Of a stretch of 64,000 nucleotides of DNA, positions 8,548 to 18,491 are shown in pieces. A program made the position numbers and the translations under genes. The notes under the pieces were generated by a model. The model was not told the DNA's origin. It saw nothing but the letters and a program-made list of their open reading frames with translations, and searched no databases. Origin of the DNA: JADCRZ01 sp037718865 (GTDB lineage: Bacteria; Bacteroidota; Bacteroidia; Chitinophagales; Chitinophagaceae); contig JBBJMP010000002.1 in NCBI GenBank assembly GCA_037718865.1, positions 62,001 to 126,000 on the forward strand, written 5' to 3'. Position 1 is the first letter of the stretch; every line of letters starts with the position of its first letter.

Positions 8548-11010
8548 ATGATAAAATTATTACGATTTCTATTGTTAGGATTATTTTGTTTCAGTTTTAC
8601 TAATTCTAAAGCTCAGCACGAAAATATTTCTCAAAACATTCAGGATAAAACCTTCGACCCTTCGTCATTACTTTGGTTCAGTGCACCAGCTCAAACATGG
8701 AATGATGCATTGCCGGTTGGTAACGGCCGCCTGGGGGCAATGATATTTGGTGATCCTGAAAATGAACGGATACAGTTTAATGAAGAAACCTACTGGTCGG
8801 GCGGGCCTTATTCATCTGTTGTTAAAGGCGGAGCTAAATTTCTTCCGGAAGTACAACAACTTGTTTTTAATGAAAAATGGCAGGAAGCGCAGAAATTATT
8901 TGGAAGTAAATTAATGGGGTATCCTGTTGAGCAGCAAAAGTATCAATCTATGGGTAACCTGGTTTTGCAATTCGACAAAAACAAACAATACACTAATTAT
9001 AAAAGATGGCTCGACCTTACGACCGGAATTACCGATGTTGAATTTTCCTCTGATGGCGTAAAATACCGCAGAGAGATTTTTTCTTCTATTCCTGATCAGG
9101 CAATTGTTATCAGGATAACAGCAGATCAAAAAAAGAAAATATCTTTTAGCGCAACACTAAGGGGCGTAAGGAACCAGGATCATTCTAATTATGCTACTGA
9201 TTATTTTCACATGGATGCTGCAGGAAACAATACACTGATATTAACCGGCAAGTCTGCTGATTATTTGGGTGTAAAAGGACAATTGAAATATGAAGCAAGG
9301 TTAAAAGCAGTTTGTGAAGATGGCACTATGAAAATGAATGGCGATTATCTTGAAGTAAATAATGCCACTTCGGTAACCCTTTACCTCGTTGCTGCCACCA
9401 ACTTTGTAAATTATAAAGATGTAAGCGCCGATGAACATGCACGTGTAGAAAATTATTTCAAAGGTTTTCAGAATAAATCTTACGAAGACATGAAGTCTGG
9501 GCAGATAGCTGACTACCAAAAATACTTCAATAGGGTTACGCTTCAGCTTCCTAAAACAGATCAATCCTATTTACCTACTGATCAAAGATTGAAAGACAAT
9601 GTAACCGTAGCTGATCCTTCTTTCTCGGCACTCGCCTACCAGTTTGGCCGTTTTGTTTTAATCACATCCTCACTTCCGGGAACACAGGCAGCAAACCTGC
9701 AAGGTATCTGGAACCAGGATGCAGATCCTATGTGGGACTCTAAATACACCACCAACATCAACCTGCAGATGAATTACTGGCCGGTAGAATCCGCAAATCT
9801 TTCTGAGTGTGCAGATCCTTTATATCAACTTGTTAAAGATGTAAGCGACCAGGGTGCACAGTTAGCAAAAGAAAATTATGGATGCAATGGTTGGGTACTA
9901 CATCAAAATACTGATTTATGGATGGTGGCAGCGCCAATGGATGGACCCACATGGGGAACTTTTACTACCGCAGGAGCATGGCTTTGCAATCAATTATGGC
10001 AAAAATATTTATACACCGAAGATCCCGGTTATTTAAAAAAGATTTATCCATTGATAAAAGGTTCTGCGGAGTTTTTTATGGATTTTCTTGTAAAGCAACC
10101 TGGCACTGATTGGTATGTAACGAACCCTTCTAATTCGCCGGAAAACTTTCCGGACCGACCGGGCAAAGGACGTTATTTTGATCAGGTTACAGGTAGTTAT
10201 ATTCCCAGTACAAATATCTGTGCCGGAGCATCTATTGATATGCAGATTATAAAAGACCTCTTTGCCGGTTATATTAATGCTGCCGCACTTTTAAATAGTG
10301 ACAAAGAATTTTCTGAAAAAGTAGCGGAGAAAATGAAATGGTTGTTGCCAACGAAAATAGGAAAGGACGGTACTATACAGGAATGGGCGCAGGATTGGGG
10401 CCAGACAGAAAAGCAACATCGTCACTTGTCTAATTTATACGGTTTGTATCCCGGAGATTTATTTTCATTTACAAAAACGCCGCAATTTATGGATGCCTGT
10501 AAGGCTGTATTAGTGCAGCGTGGAGATGAAAGTTCAGAATGGTCAAGGGCTTGGAAAGTTTGCCTTTGGGCGAGAATGAAAGATGGCAACCATGCGCTGA
10601 AAATTTTAAAAGGCTATTACAGAGATGAGAGCCATGTTCAACTGCTTTCGGGCCGGGGTAAGGTAATGCAGATTGATGGCACTATGGGAGTAACAGCCGG
10701 CATTTCTGAAATGCTGATTCAGTCGCATGATGGAAAAATTGAATTGCTGCCTGCGCTGCCGGATGAATGGAACCAGGGTGAAGTGAAGGGGATGTGCACC
10801 AGAGGTGCATTTGTAATAAACATGAAATGGATGCAAAATAAAGTAACGGATTTGGAAATTTTATCAAAGCAAGGTGGGGATTGCCGGATACTCATGAATA
10901 ATAAAATGAAGGTTTATAGTAATGGCAAAAAAGTAAAGACAAAAACAAATCCGGACGGAACAATTGAATTTCAAACAATAAAAAATGCAACGTATATTTT
11001 CAAAACATAA
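8548..11010 (+). CDS. Secreted GH95 alpha-1,2-L-fucosidase (or alpha-L-galactosidase)
   Basis: The 820-residue protein has a signal peptide (1-23, ending SKAQ) and the GH95 N-terminal motif WNDALPVGNGRLGAMIFG (51-68). In the (alpha/alpha)6 barrel, NIN at 403-405 matches the paired catalytic Asn residues of bifidobacterial AfcA, Glu532 (NSPENF) is the expected general acid, and Asp710 lies in the QIDGTMG segment. GH95 enzymes invert and prefer Fuc-alpha-1,2-Gal ends of blood-group, milk and mucin glycans, or L-galactose in xyloglucan. It complements the GH29 enzyme at 1033. The 217 bases before it are AT-rich without a clear promoter box. Confidence 0.92.
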   Translation: MIKLLRFLLLGLFCFSFTNSKAQHENISQNIQDKTFDPSSLLWFSAPAQTWNDALPVGNGRLGAMIFGDPENERIQFNEETYWSGGPYSSVVKGGAKFLPEVQQLVFNEKWQEAQKLFGSKLMGYPVEQQKYQSMGNLVLQFDKNKQYTNYKRWLDLTTGITDVEFSSDGVKYRREIFSSIPDQAIVIRITADQKKKISFSATLRGVRNQDHSNYATDYFHMDAAGNNTLILTGKSADYLGVKGQLKYEARLKAVCEDGTMKMNGDYLEVNNATSVTLYLVAATNFVNYKDVSADEHARVENYFKGFQNKSYEDMKSGQIADYQKYFNRVTLQLPKTDQSYLPTDQRLKDNVTVADPSFSALAYQFGRFVLITSSLPGTQAANLQGIWNQDADPMWDSKYTTNINLQMNYWPVESANLSECADPLYQLVKDVSDQGAQLAKENYGCNGWVLHQNTDLWMVAAPMDGPTWGTFTTAGAWLCNQLWQKYLYTEDPGYLKKIYPLIKGSAEFFMDFLVKQPGTDWYVTNPSNSPENFPDRPGKGRYFDQVTGSYIPSTNICAGASIDMQIIKDLFAGYINAAALLNSDKEFSEKVAEKMKWLLPTKIGKDGTIQEWAQDWGQTEKQHRHLSNLYGLYPGDLFSFTKTPQFMDACKAVLVQRGDESSEWSRAWKVCLWARMKDGNHALKILKGYYRDESHVQLLSGRGKVMQIDGTMGVTAGISEMLIQSHDGKIELLPALPDEWNQGEVKGMCTRGAFVINMKWMQNKVTDLEILSKQGGDCRILMNNKMKVYSNGKKVKTKTNPDGTIEFQTIKNATYIFKT

Positions 11011-11137
11011 ATGAACATTATCAGATTAAAATTTATTTATTCTAATGAAACCATTGTTGAATGCAAACTAAAAAAATCCTTTCCATATCTGAGGAGTTAG
11101 GGATAAGATATTGATAAAAGAATTTAAACTAAAATAA

Positions 11138-13366
11138 ATGAACAGAAAGTCCATATTAATTTTTCTGATTTTTTTCGGAATCAGTTTTTCATGGAGTAAT
11201 AATCTAATTGCACAACAACAACTTACTTTAAGAGATATTTATTCCAATGGCACTTACAGCCAAAAAGGATATGGCCCTGTTCGTTGGATGAAGGACAATA
11301 AAGGGTATACTACTTTGGAAAAAAATAAAGAGTTTGGAGGAAATGATATAGTGCGCTATGATGCTAAAACTGGAGAGAGGCAAGTGCTCGTTTCTGCAAA
11401 ACAAATCACGCCAACAAGAGAAACGAAACCATTATCAATCGCAGATTATGAATGGTCTGATGACGATAGCAAATTATTAATTTTTACAAATACAAGGAGA
11501 GTATGGAGATACAATACCCGGGGAGATTATTGGGTGCTCAATCTTAAGACAAATAAGTTGCAGCAGGTTGGCAAAAACGTAGAACCAACAACGTTGATGT
11601 TTGCAAAATTTTCTCCCGATGCTTCAAGAGTAGCATTTGTGAGCAAACAAAATATTTATGTGGAAGACCTGACCACCGGAATAAATAAACAAATTACTTT
11701 TGACGGCGGATCCAATATTATCAACGGAACCTTTGATTGGGTCTATGAAGAAGAGTTGGATTGCAGAGATGGATTCAGATGGAGCCCTGATGGAAAAAAT
11801 ATTGCTTACTGGCAATCCGATACAAAAAATATTGGCACGTTTTACCTGATCAATAATATTGACTCCATTTATTCAAAGCCCATTCCATTACCGTATCCTA
11901 AAGTAGGAGCAAAACTTTCTGCTGTAAAAGTGGGCGTTATTTCTGCTGTAGGCGGTAAGACCAGTTGGTTTAAAATTCCAGGAGATCCTACAAATAATTA
12001 CCTGGCCCGCATGGATTTTATTCCACATTCCAATGAAGTAATGGTGCAGCAACTCAACCGTCCACAGAACACTAATAAAATATGGATAGGTAATGTACAA
12101 ACAATGTCACTCAAAAATATTTACACAGAAACAGATCCCGATTTTCTTGATCTCCATGATGACATTCGCTGGCTTGATGGAGAAAGATATTTTACCTGGA
12201 CGAGTGAGAAGGACGGATGGAAACATTTGTATAAAGTTTCGAGAAATGGAACCGATTCGAAATTAATTACAAAAGGCAATTTTGATGTGGTGCAGATCAA
12301 TTGTATTGATCCCAAAAATGGTTATGTTTATTACATTGCTTCGCCAGACAATTTCACCCAGCGTTATCTTTACAGAAGTAAAATAGATGGAAGTGGTGAA
12401 GCTGAAAGAGTTACTCCTGCAACTTATGCTGGGCAAAGCAGTTATCAGGTTTCCGGAAATTCTGAGTGGGCCATTCAAACTTTTCAGAATTCAACTACGC
12501 CCCCGGTAATTTCATTGATTCATCTTCCAGATCATAAAGAAATAAGAACACTACAGGATAATCATGAATTGAAGGAAAAATATGATGCATTACAGCTAAA
12601 CTCAAAAGAATTTTTAAAAGTAGATATTGGTGATGTTACACTGGATGCATGGATGATAAAGCCAAAGAATTTTGATCCTTCTAAAAAATATCCTTTGCTT
12701 TTTTATGTCTATGGAGAACCTGCCGGCTCCACAGTACAGGATGATTGGGGAGGTGGCGCTCTGTGGGATCAGTATATGTCACAGCAAGGCAATGTAGTTA
12801 TTAGTATTGACAACCGTGGCACCAAAACGCCCCGGGGCAAGGCCTGGCGCAATTTTATTTATGGGCAGGTAGGTATTCTGGCTTCACAAGATCAGGCAGG
12901 TGCGGCAAAAAAGATTTTTGCCATGTACCCGTTTATTGATACAGCCAGAATTGGGATGTGGGGATGGAGCGGTGGTGGCCAGATGACACTCAATTGTATG
13001 TTCCGTTACCCGGAAGTTTATAAAACCGGGCTAGCTGTTTCTTTTGTATCTGATCAACGGCTATATGATGCCACCTACCAGGAAAGATACATGGGTTTGT
13101 TAAGTGACAATGCCAAAGGCTATCATGATGGTTCTCCTATAAACTATGCAAAAAATTTACGAGGTAAACTTATGATTATTCATGGCACAGCAGATGACAA
13201 TGTGCATTACCAGAGTTTTGAAATGCTGGCAAATGAACTGATAAAATACAATAAACTTTTTTATATGATGTCGTATCCGATGCGTTCTCATGGCATTTCT
13301 GAAAGAGAAAATACATCGCTGCATTTACGTGAAACGATGGAGAAATTTTGGAAGGAGCATCTTTGA
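11138..13366 (+). CDS. Secreted dipeptidyl peptidase IV (S9B)
   Basis: The 742-residue protein has a signal peptide (1-25) and an eight-bladed propeller carrying DWVYEEEL at 200-207, the Glu pair (204-205) that binds the substrate N-terminus in DPP IV. The alpha/beta-hydrolase domain has Ser611 (GWSGGG), Asp686 (HGTADDN) and His718 (MRSHG). It removes Xaa-Pro or Xaa-Ala dipeptides. In this island it pairs with the Xaa-Pro aminopeptidase at 15085. Together they could process proline-rich peptide cores left after deglycosylation, such as mucin-like stretches; that link is inference. Confidence 0.93.
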   Translation: MNRKSILIFLIFFGISFSWSNNLIAQQQLTLRDIYSNGTYSQKGYGPVRWMKDNKGYTTLEKNKEFGGNDIVRYDAKTGERQVLVSAKQITPTRETKPLSIADYEWSDDDSKLLIFTNTRRVWRYNTRGDYWVLNLKTNKLQQVGKNVEPTTLMFAKFSPDASRVAFVSKQNIYVEDLTTGINKQITFDGGSNIINGTFDWVYEEELDCRDGFRWSPDGKNIAYWQSDTKNIGTFYLINNIDSIYSKPIPLPYPKVGAKLSAVKVGVISAVGGKTSWFKIPGDPTNNYLARMDFIPHSNEVMVQQLNRPQNTNKIWIGNVQTMSLKNIYTETDPDFLDLHDDIRWLDGERYFTWTSEKDGWKHLYKVSRNGTDSKLITKGNFDVVQINCIDPKNGYVYYIASPDNFTQRYLYRSKIDGSGEAERVTPATYAGQSSYQVSGNSEWAIQTFQNSTTPPVISLIHLPDHKEIRTLQDNHELKEKYDALQLNSKEFLKVDIGDVTLDAWMIKPKNFDPSKKYPLLFYVYGEPAGSTVQDDWGGGALWDQYMSQQGNVVISIDNRGTKTPRGKAWRNFIYGQVGILASQDQAGAAKKIFAMYPFIDTARIGMWGWSGGGQMTLNCMFRYPEVYKTGLAVSFVSDQRLYDATYQERYMGLLSDNAKGYHDGSPINYAKNLRGKLMIIHGTADDNVHYQSFEMLANELIKYNKLFYMMSYPMRSHGISERENTSLHLRETMEKFWKEHL

Positions 13367-13392
13367 TATATGTACCCGTTAAATAAAAATGT

Positions 13393-14949
13393 ATGGAAAA
13401 TTTTCCGAGTATTTTCAATGATGTCATTGGCCCCGTAATGCGGGGCCCGTCCAGTTCTCACTGCGCTGCATCGCAGCGAATTGGCAAGTTGTGCAGGGAT
13501 TTGATGGAAAATAATATCACAAGTATTTTAGTTGAATTCGATCCTAACGGCTCCCTGGCAGACACTCATACCGGGCAAGGGTCGGACATGGGATTGTTTG
13601 GAGGTTTTTTGGGATGGGAAGCAGATGATGAGCGTTTGCCCGAATCTGAAACTTATATATCCAATGCTGGTATTCCGGTTCAATTTGCTGTAAGAAATAT
13701 TAATGCAGACCATTTAAATACATATCTGATTACGTTAACTAATCCTAAAGAAACAAGAACCGTAACTGCTATTTCAACAGGTGGTGGCATGATTGAATTG
13801 ATAGCCATTGATGGAAGTGAGGTTTCTATGATGGGGGATTTTTACGAAACATTAATTTACTGCAAAACGCCGGAAAAGGTTATAGAATTAGTTAATAATG
13901 AAATGTTGTACGATCACCTGATTGTACATAATGGCGATTCAGGTTTTGTTCAAATAAAGGCGCAAAGTTTTCCTGGTGATTTACTTCATTCACAATTGGT
14001 TGGTTTAGATGATGTCTTAGCTATTAAGAAACTTAGCCCTGTGCTCCCTGTGCTTTCAAGAAAAGATGTTAAAGTACCCTTTACCACGTGCAACCAAATG
14101 TTGGAATATAATAGAGATAAAAATCTTTCTCTGTTAGACCTCGCTATTCTTTATGAAGGTGAAAGAGGGAATATATCTGAGGAAGAAATTTTTGGGAAGA
14201 TGAGGGACATAGTGCGTATTCTGAAGCATTCTATAAATTCCGGGCTAGAGGGTACACATTATGAAGACAGGTTGCTGGGCAGTCAGTCTGTAAATTACAA
14301 GAGTCATTTAAAAAATAGGCGATTAGTAGACACAGGCGCACTTAATAATGTTGTGATGTATGTATCTGCATTGATGGAGGTTAAGAGTTCAATGGGTGTA
14401 ATTGTAGCGGCGCCTACTGCAGGTTCATGTGGTACGCTGCCAGGTGCTGTGATAGGCACTGCCGATTTTCTTGGAGTTTCGGAAGATGAAATTATTAAGG
14501 CCATGTTGGTGGCGGGTTTAATTGGGATTTTCATTGCGACACAATCTACTTTTGCCGGAGAAGTAGCAGGTTGTGGAGTAGAGTATGGCTCTGGAGGAAG
14601 TATGGCGGCGGCGGGCATTGTGTATCTTTTAAAAGGTTCCATTGACCAATCTGTTGCTGCTGCCTCGATGGTGTTACAAAGTACACTTGGACTCTCTTGC
14701 ACACCTGTTGCCAATAGGGTGGAAGCTCCATGTTTGGGCAACAATATCATGGCAGCAACCAACGCAGTTACCTTCGCAAATATGGCACTCTCTGGCTATG
14801 ACCCGTTAATACCATTAGATGAAGTAATTGAAACAATGCACACCATCGGTATGGCAATACCACACGAATTTAAATGTACTAATATAGGTGGATTGTGTGC
14901 TACAAAAACAGCTAAAATTTTGGAAGCTAAATTAAATGCTAAGCAGTGA
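13393..14949 (+). CDS. L-serine ammonia-lyase-like Fe-S dehydratase, fused beta-alpha form
   Basis: The 518-residue protein begins with the SDH beta-type domain (FNDVIGPVMRGPSSSH, 8-23) and continues with the alpha domain (APTAGSCG, 340-347). The three cluster cysteines can be placed: Cys394, Cys436 and Cys447, with the 42- and 11-residue spacing of the bacterial enzymes. These enzymes turn L-serine into pyruvate and ammonia. The C-terminus (residues about 440-510) departs from canonical SdaA, with CTNIGGLC where canonical proteins have YKETALGGLAV-like sequence, so substrate could differ. It starts 26 bases after DPP IV. Serine release from Ser/Thr/Pro-rich peptides would explain its place. 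Confidence 0.82.
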   Translation: MENFPSIFNDVIGPVMRGPSSSHCAASQRIGKLCRDLMENNITSILVEFDPNGSLADTHTGQGSDMGLFGGFLGWEADDERLPESETYISNAGIPVQFAVRNINADHLNTYLITLTNPKETRTVTAISTGGGMIELIAIDGSEVSMMGDFYETLIYCKTPEKVIELVNNEMLYDHLIVHNGDSGFVQIKAQSFPGDLLHSQLVGLDDVLAIKKLSPVLPVLSRKDVKVPFTTCNQMLEYNRDKNLSLLDLAILYEGERGNISEEEIFGKMRDIVRILKHSINSGLEGTHYEDRLLGSQSVNYKSHLKNRRLVDTGALNNVVMYVSALMEVKSSMGVIVAAPTAGSCGTLPGAVIGTADFLGVSEDEIIKAMLVAGLIGIFIATQSTFAGEVAGCGVEYGSGGSMAAAGIVYLLKGSIDQSVAAASMVLQSTLGLSCTPVANRVEAPCLGNNIMAATNAVTFANMALSGYDPLIPLDEVIETMHTIGMAIPHEFKCTNIGGLCATKTAKILEAKLNAKQ

Positions 14950-15084
14950 GTTTTTCCGGAACAATATTAAGGATGTATCTTAAATCCGATAGCTCTCGAG
15001 TATTGCACCGCTTTCCCTCTCCATATCACCCTTAGCTGGTGGAAGGGAGATAATAACCTTATTTAAAAGCAATGAAACCGCATT

Positions 15085-16455
15085 ATGTTCAGTAAAGAAG
15101 TTTACAAATCAAGAAGAGATAAGTTAACTGCACAAGTTGGCAGTGGCCTTATATTACTATTAGGGAATGAAGAAAGTAGTATGAATTATCTTGATAATTG
15201 TTATCACTTTCGGCAGGATAGCAATTTTTTATATTTTGTTGGTATAGACCGACCGGGCCTTACGGCTATTATAGATATTGATAACAACAATGAAATAATT
15301 TTTGGCAATGATATAAGTGTTGAAGATATTATCTGGACTGGTCCTATGGAATCCCTGGGCCATCTGGCTGATGCTGTAGGGATATCAAAAGTTTCCCCCT
15401 CATTGTCCATTATAGATAAAATAAAAACCGCCTTATCTGAGAAAAGAAAAATTCATTACTTGCCGCCGTATCGGGCAGATAATATGAACAAGCTGAATGT
15501 CTGGCTGAATATTCCAACTGGTTTATTAAAGGCGGGAGCAAGTGTTGAACTTATTAAAGCCGTTGTTGCGCAGCGTTCCATAAAATCTCCGGAAGAAATA
15601 GAAGAAATAGAAAAAGGAGTAAACGTAACGATAGATATGCAGCTGACAGCGGCGCAACTTGCCAGTGAAGGAATTTCAGAAACAAAAATTGCAGGCATTA
15701 TTCACGGCATTGCATTAAGTGCCGGGGGCAACCTTGCATTCCCAACTATCCTTACAGTAAATGGACAAATTCTTCATAATCATTCTCAGGGTAATATTTT
15801 AAAGAATGGGCAAATGCTGCTTTGCGATTGTGGCGCTGAAACCGCTATGCACTACGGCGGCGACCTTACAAGAACTACACCTGTGGATAAACAATTCTCA
15901 GCAAGGCAAAAAGAAATTTTAGAAATCGTGTTGAGTGCACATGAGGCAGCCATTGAATACTTATATCCCGGTATATTCTTTAAAGATGTTCATTTGCTGG
16001 CTTGTGAAAAACTGGCTGAAGGATTAAAATCCATCGGACTTATGAAGGGTGATACTAAAGAGGCCGTAAGCCAGGGAGCACACGCCATGTTTTTTCAATG
16101 TGGCCTTGGGCACATGCTTGGTTTAGATACGCATGACATGGAAGACCTGGGAGAAGAATATGTTGGATACACAGATGACTTAAAAAAGAGTACACAGTTT
16201 GGTATAAAATCATTGCGGCTTGGACGAAAAGTGGAAGAAGGCTTTGTATTGACGGTGGAACCCGGAATTTATATTATTCCTGAATTAATTGATCTATGGA
16301 AATCAGAAAATAAATTTCGGGATTTTATTAACTATGAAAAACTGGAAACCTATAAAGATTTTGGAGGGATAAGGATAGAAGAAGATTTATTGATTACTGA
16401 CAAAGGAAGCCGGATACTGGGTAAACCTTTGTTTCGAAATCTGACAGGATTATAA
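15085..16455 (+). CDS. Xaa-Pro aminopeptidase (M24B)
   Basis: The 456-residue protein has the creatinase-like N-terminal domain and a pita-bread domain with five metal ligands: two Asp in CDCGAETAMHYGGDLTR (about 247-261), His in GLGHMLGLDTHD (about 342), Glu in VEPGIY (about 392) and Glu in IRIEED (about 431). It removes any N-terminal residue followed by proline. No signal peptide is visible, so it would finish peptides inside the cell after DPP IV cleavage outside. The 135-base gap before it holds only a weak GC hairpin near 15010-15052. Confidence 0.93.
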   Translation: MFSKEVYKSRRDKLTAQVGSGLILLLGNEESSMNYLDNCYHFRQDSNFLYFVGIDRPGLTAIIDIDNNNEIIFGNDISVEDIIWTGPMESLGHLADAVGISKVSPSLSIIDKIKTALSEKRKIHYLPPYRADNMNKLNVWLNIPTGLLKAGASVELIKAVVAQRSIKSPEEIEEIEKGVNVTIDMQLTAAQLASEGISETKIAGIIHGIALSAGGNLAFPTILTVNGQILHNHSQGNILKNGQMLLCDCGAETAMHYGGDLTRTTPVDKQFSARQKEILEIVLSAHEAAIEYLYPGIFFKDVHLLACEKLAEGLKSIGLMKGDTKEAVSQGAHAMFFQCGLGHMLGLDTHDMEDLGEEYVGYTDDLKKSTQFGIKSLRLGRKVEEGFVLTVEPGIYIIPELIDLWKSENKFRDFINYEKLETYKDFGGIRIEEDLLITDKGSRILGKPLFRNLTGL

Positions 16456-16474
16456 ATATTCAAATTGTTTTATA

Positions 16475-17074
16475 ATGAAACACTTACTAATAATTTTTTC
16501 GTTGATATTTATATCGGCCACAACAAATAAAACCGGGTATAAGAAACTGTTTAATGGTAAATACCTGGAAGGATGGACAACACACGGCACAGAAAAATGG
16601 TATGTGGAGAATAGTGAATTGGTCTGTGAAAGTGGCCCGGATAAACAATACGGTTATTTGTCCACCAACAAATCGTATAAAAATTTTATTCTAAAATTAA
16701 ATTTTAAACTGGAAGCAAACGGAAACAGCGGAGTGTTTATCCGCTCCGGAATTGAAGGAACAAAAATCAGTGGCTGGCAGGTAGAAGTAGCGCCACCGGA
16801 CCATCATACAGGTGGCATTTATGAATCGTATGGCCGCGGCTGGCTTATACAACCAACACCTGAAGGTGAAAAAAAATTGAAAGCAACAGAATGGAATTCC
16901 ATGCAGATAAAAGTTAATGCTGATGAAGTTACTACCTGGTTAAATGGCAAGAAGATAGTTTCTTTAAAAGATGAAATAATTGGTAAAGGCAATGGCTTTA
17001 TTGCTTTACAAATTCATGATGGCGGTGGTATAAAAGTAAGATTGAAAAATATTGAAATTAAAGAACTCAAATAA
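16475..17074 (+). CDS. Secreted DUF1080 protein (3-keto-disaccharide hydrolase fold)
   Basis: The 199-residue protein has a short signal peptide and one PF06439 domain: LFNGKYLEGWTTHG near 25-38, NGNSGVFIRSG near 84-94 and a concanavalin-like strand set ending in VRLKNIEIKEL. Some members of this family hydrolyse 3-keto-glucosides made by Gfo/Idh-type oxidoreductases. Exactly such an oxidoreductase follows 40 bases later, and a second DUF1080 gene after that. The three genes form a module that may oxidise and cleave a glycoside outside the cytoplasm. Actual substrate unknown. Confidence 0.85.
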   Translation: MKHLLIIFSLIFISATTNKTGYKKLFNGKYLEGWTTHGTEKWYVENSELVCESGPDKQYGYLSTNKSYKNFILKLNFKLEANGNSGVFIRSGIEGTKISGWQVEVAPPDHHTGGIYESYGRGWLIQPTPEGEKKLKATEWNSMQIKVNADEVTTWLNGKKIVSLKDEIIGKGNGFIALQIHDGGGIKVRLKNIEIKELK

Positions 17075-17113
17075 ATTCGTAGTAAGTCCGGCTTGTTAAC
17101 TAAACATTCTATT

Positions 17114-18481
17114 ATGGAAAACAACAATGAAGGTTCAAGAAGAAAATTTATTAAATCGCTCACAGCTACTACTGTTGCTGTTGCAGCGGGTACATCTTTA
17201 TTTGCAGCCACCCCAAAAAACAGGTATGTAGAAATTATTGGTAAAAAAAGCATCTCTGCAAATGACAACATCAATATTGCTTTAATTGGTGCCGGCGGCA
17301 TGGGTGTGCAGGATACCATTACAGCATTAATGGTACCCGGTATAAAATTAGTTGCCGTTTGCGATTTATACGACGGGCGTTTGAAAGATGCCAAAACTAA
17401 ATGGGGCGCTGATATTTTTGCCACCCGTTCTTACAAAGAAATTTTAAACCGAAAAGATGTTGACGCTGTAATTGTTGCTACGCCAGACCACTGGCATCAG
17501 CAAATATCTGTAGATGCGATGAAAGCAGGTAAACATGTTTATTGTGAAAAACCAATGGTACATGGCATTTCCGAAGGTCCGGCTGTAATAAAAGCGCAAA
17601 TAGAAACTGGTAAAATTTTCCAGGTGGGCAGCCAGGGTGTTTCTTCCCTGGGAAATGAAAAGGCTAAACAATTATTGAAAGACGGCGCCATCGGTACATT
17701 AAATTATGCAGAAGGGTTTTGGGCAAGACATTCACCTATCGGTGCCTGGCAGTATCCTATCCCTGCTGATGCATCTCCAGCCACAGTGGATTGGGAAACA
17801 TTTATTAGCAATACAACCAAACGATCCTTCGATGCCACCCGTTTTTTTAGGTGGCGCAATTATCTTGACTATGGAACAGGAATGGCCGGAGATCTTTTTG
17901 TACATCTCTTTTCCAGTTTACATTTTATTACTAATTCTACGGGACCGAATAAAATTTATTCGTCTGGTGGTTTGCGTTACTGGAAAGATGGCAGGGAAGT
18001 GCCCGATGTTTTGTTGGGTACGTTTGATTATCCACAAACACCCGCACATCCTGCTTTTAATCTTTCTTTACGTTGCAATTTTGTAGATGGTACCAGTGGT
18101 ACTACTTATTTAAAATTAGTCGGCAGCGAAGGTTCCATGGATGTTACCTGGGATAGTGTTACCTTAAAAAGAAATAAAACCACTGACTCCAATGACCCGT
18201 TTTACATTGAGCAGATGAAAAAAGCAGGCAGCCCTGTTTCAGGCCGCAAACGAATTCTGCCTCCCGAAGAATACACTTTTGAATCAGAGAAAGGTTACCT
18301 GGGCGGTCCTTACGATCACTTTGTAAATTTTTTCAACGCTATTAAAAATGGGGGCTCCGTTACAGAAGATGCTATTTTTGGATACCGTGCAGCCGCCCCG
18401 GCCTTATTATGCAACGACAGTTATAACCAGGATACAGCCATACTATGGAACCCGGAAAAAATGCAATTAATAAAAAAATAA
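17114..18481 (+). CDS. Tat-exported Gfo/Idh/MocA family oxidoreductase
   Basis: The start is placed at ATG 17114, giving MENNNEGSRRKFIK, a twin-arginine signal; an in-frame TTG at 17093 would put residues before it that do not fit. The protein is about 455 residues. The NAD(P)-binding motif is GAGGMG with the acidic residue in VCDLYDG, and the EKP motif is in YCEKPM. The C-terminal beta-sheet domain carries DYGTGMAGDLFVHL. Tat export with a folded cofactor is common for this branch in Bacteroidota. Between two DUF1080 genes it may make the 3-keto sugar those proteins cleave. Product and substrate are inferred. Confidence 0.88.
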   Translation: MENNNEGSRRKFIKSLTATTVAVAAGTSLFAATPKNRYVEIIGKKSISANDNINIALIGAGGMGVQDTITALMVPGIKLVAVCDLYDGRLKDAKTKWGADIFATRSYKEILNRKDVDAVIVATPDHWHQQISVDAMKAGKHVYCEKPMVHGISEGPAVIKAQIETGKIFQVGSQGVSSLGNEKAKQLLKDGAIGTLNYAEGFWARHSPIGAWQYPIPADASPATVDWETFISNTTKRSFDATRFFRWRNYLDYGTGMAGDLFVHLFSSLHFITNSTGPNKIYSSGGLRYWKDGREVPDVLLGTFDYPQTPAHPAFNLSLRCNFVDGTSGTTYLKLVGSEGSMDVTWDSVTLKRNKTTDSNDPFYIEQMKKAGSPVSGRKRILPPEEYTFESEKGYLGGPYDHFVNFFNAIKNGGSVTEDAIFGYRAAAPALLCNDSYNQDTAILWNPEKMQLIKK

Positions 18482-18491
18482 AATAAATATT

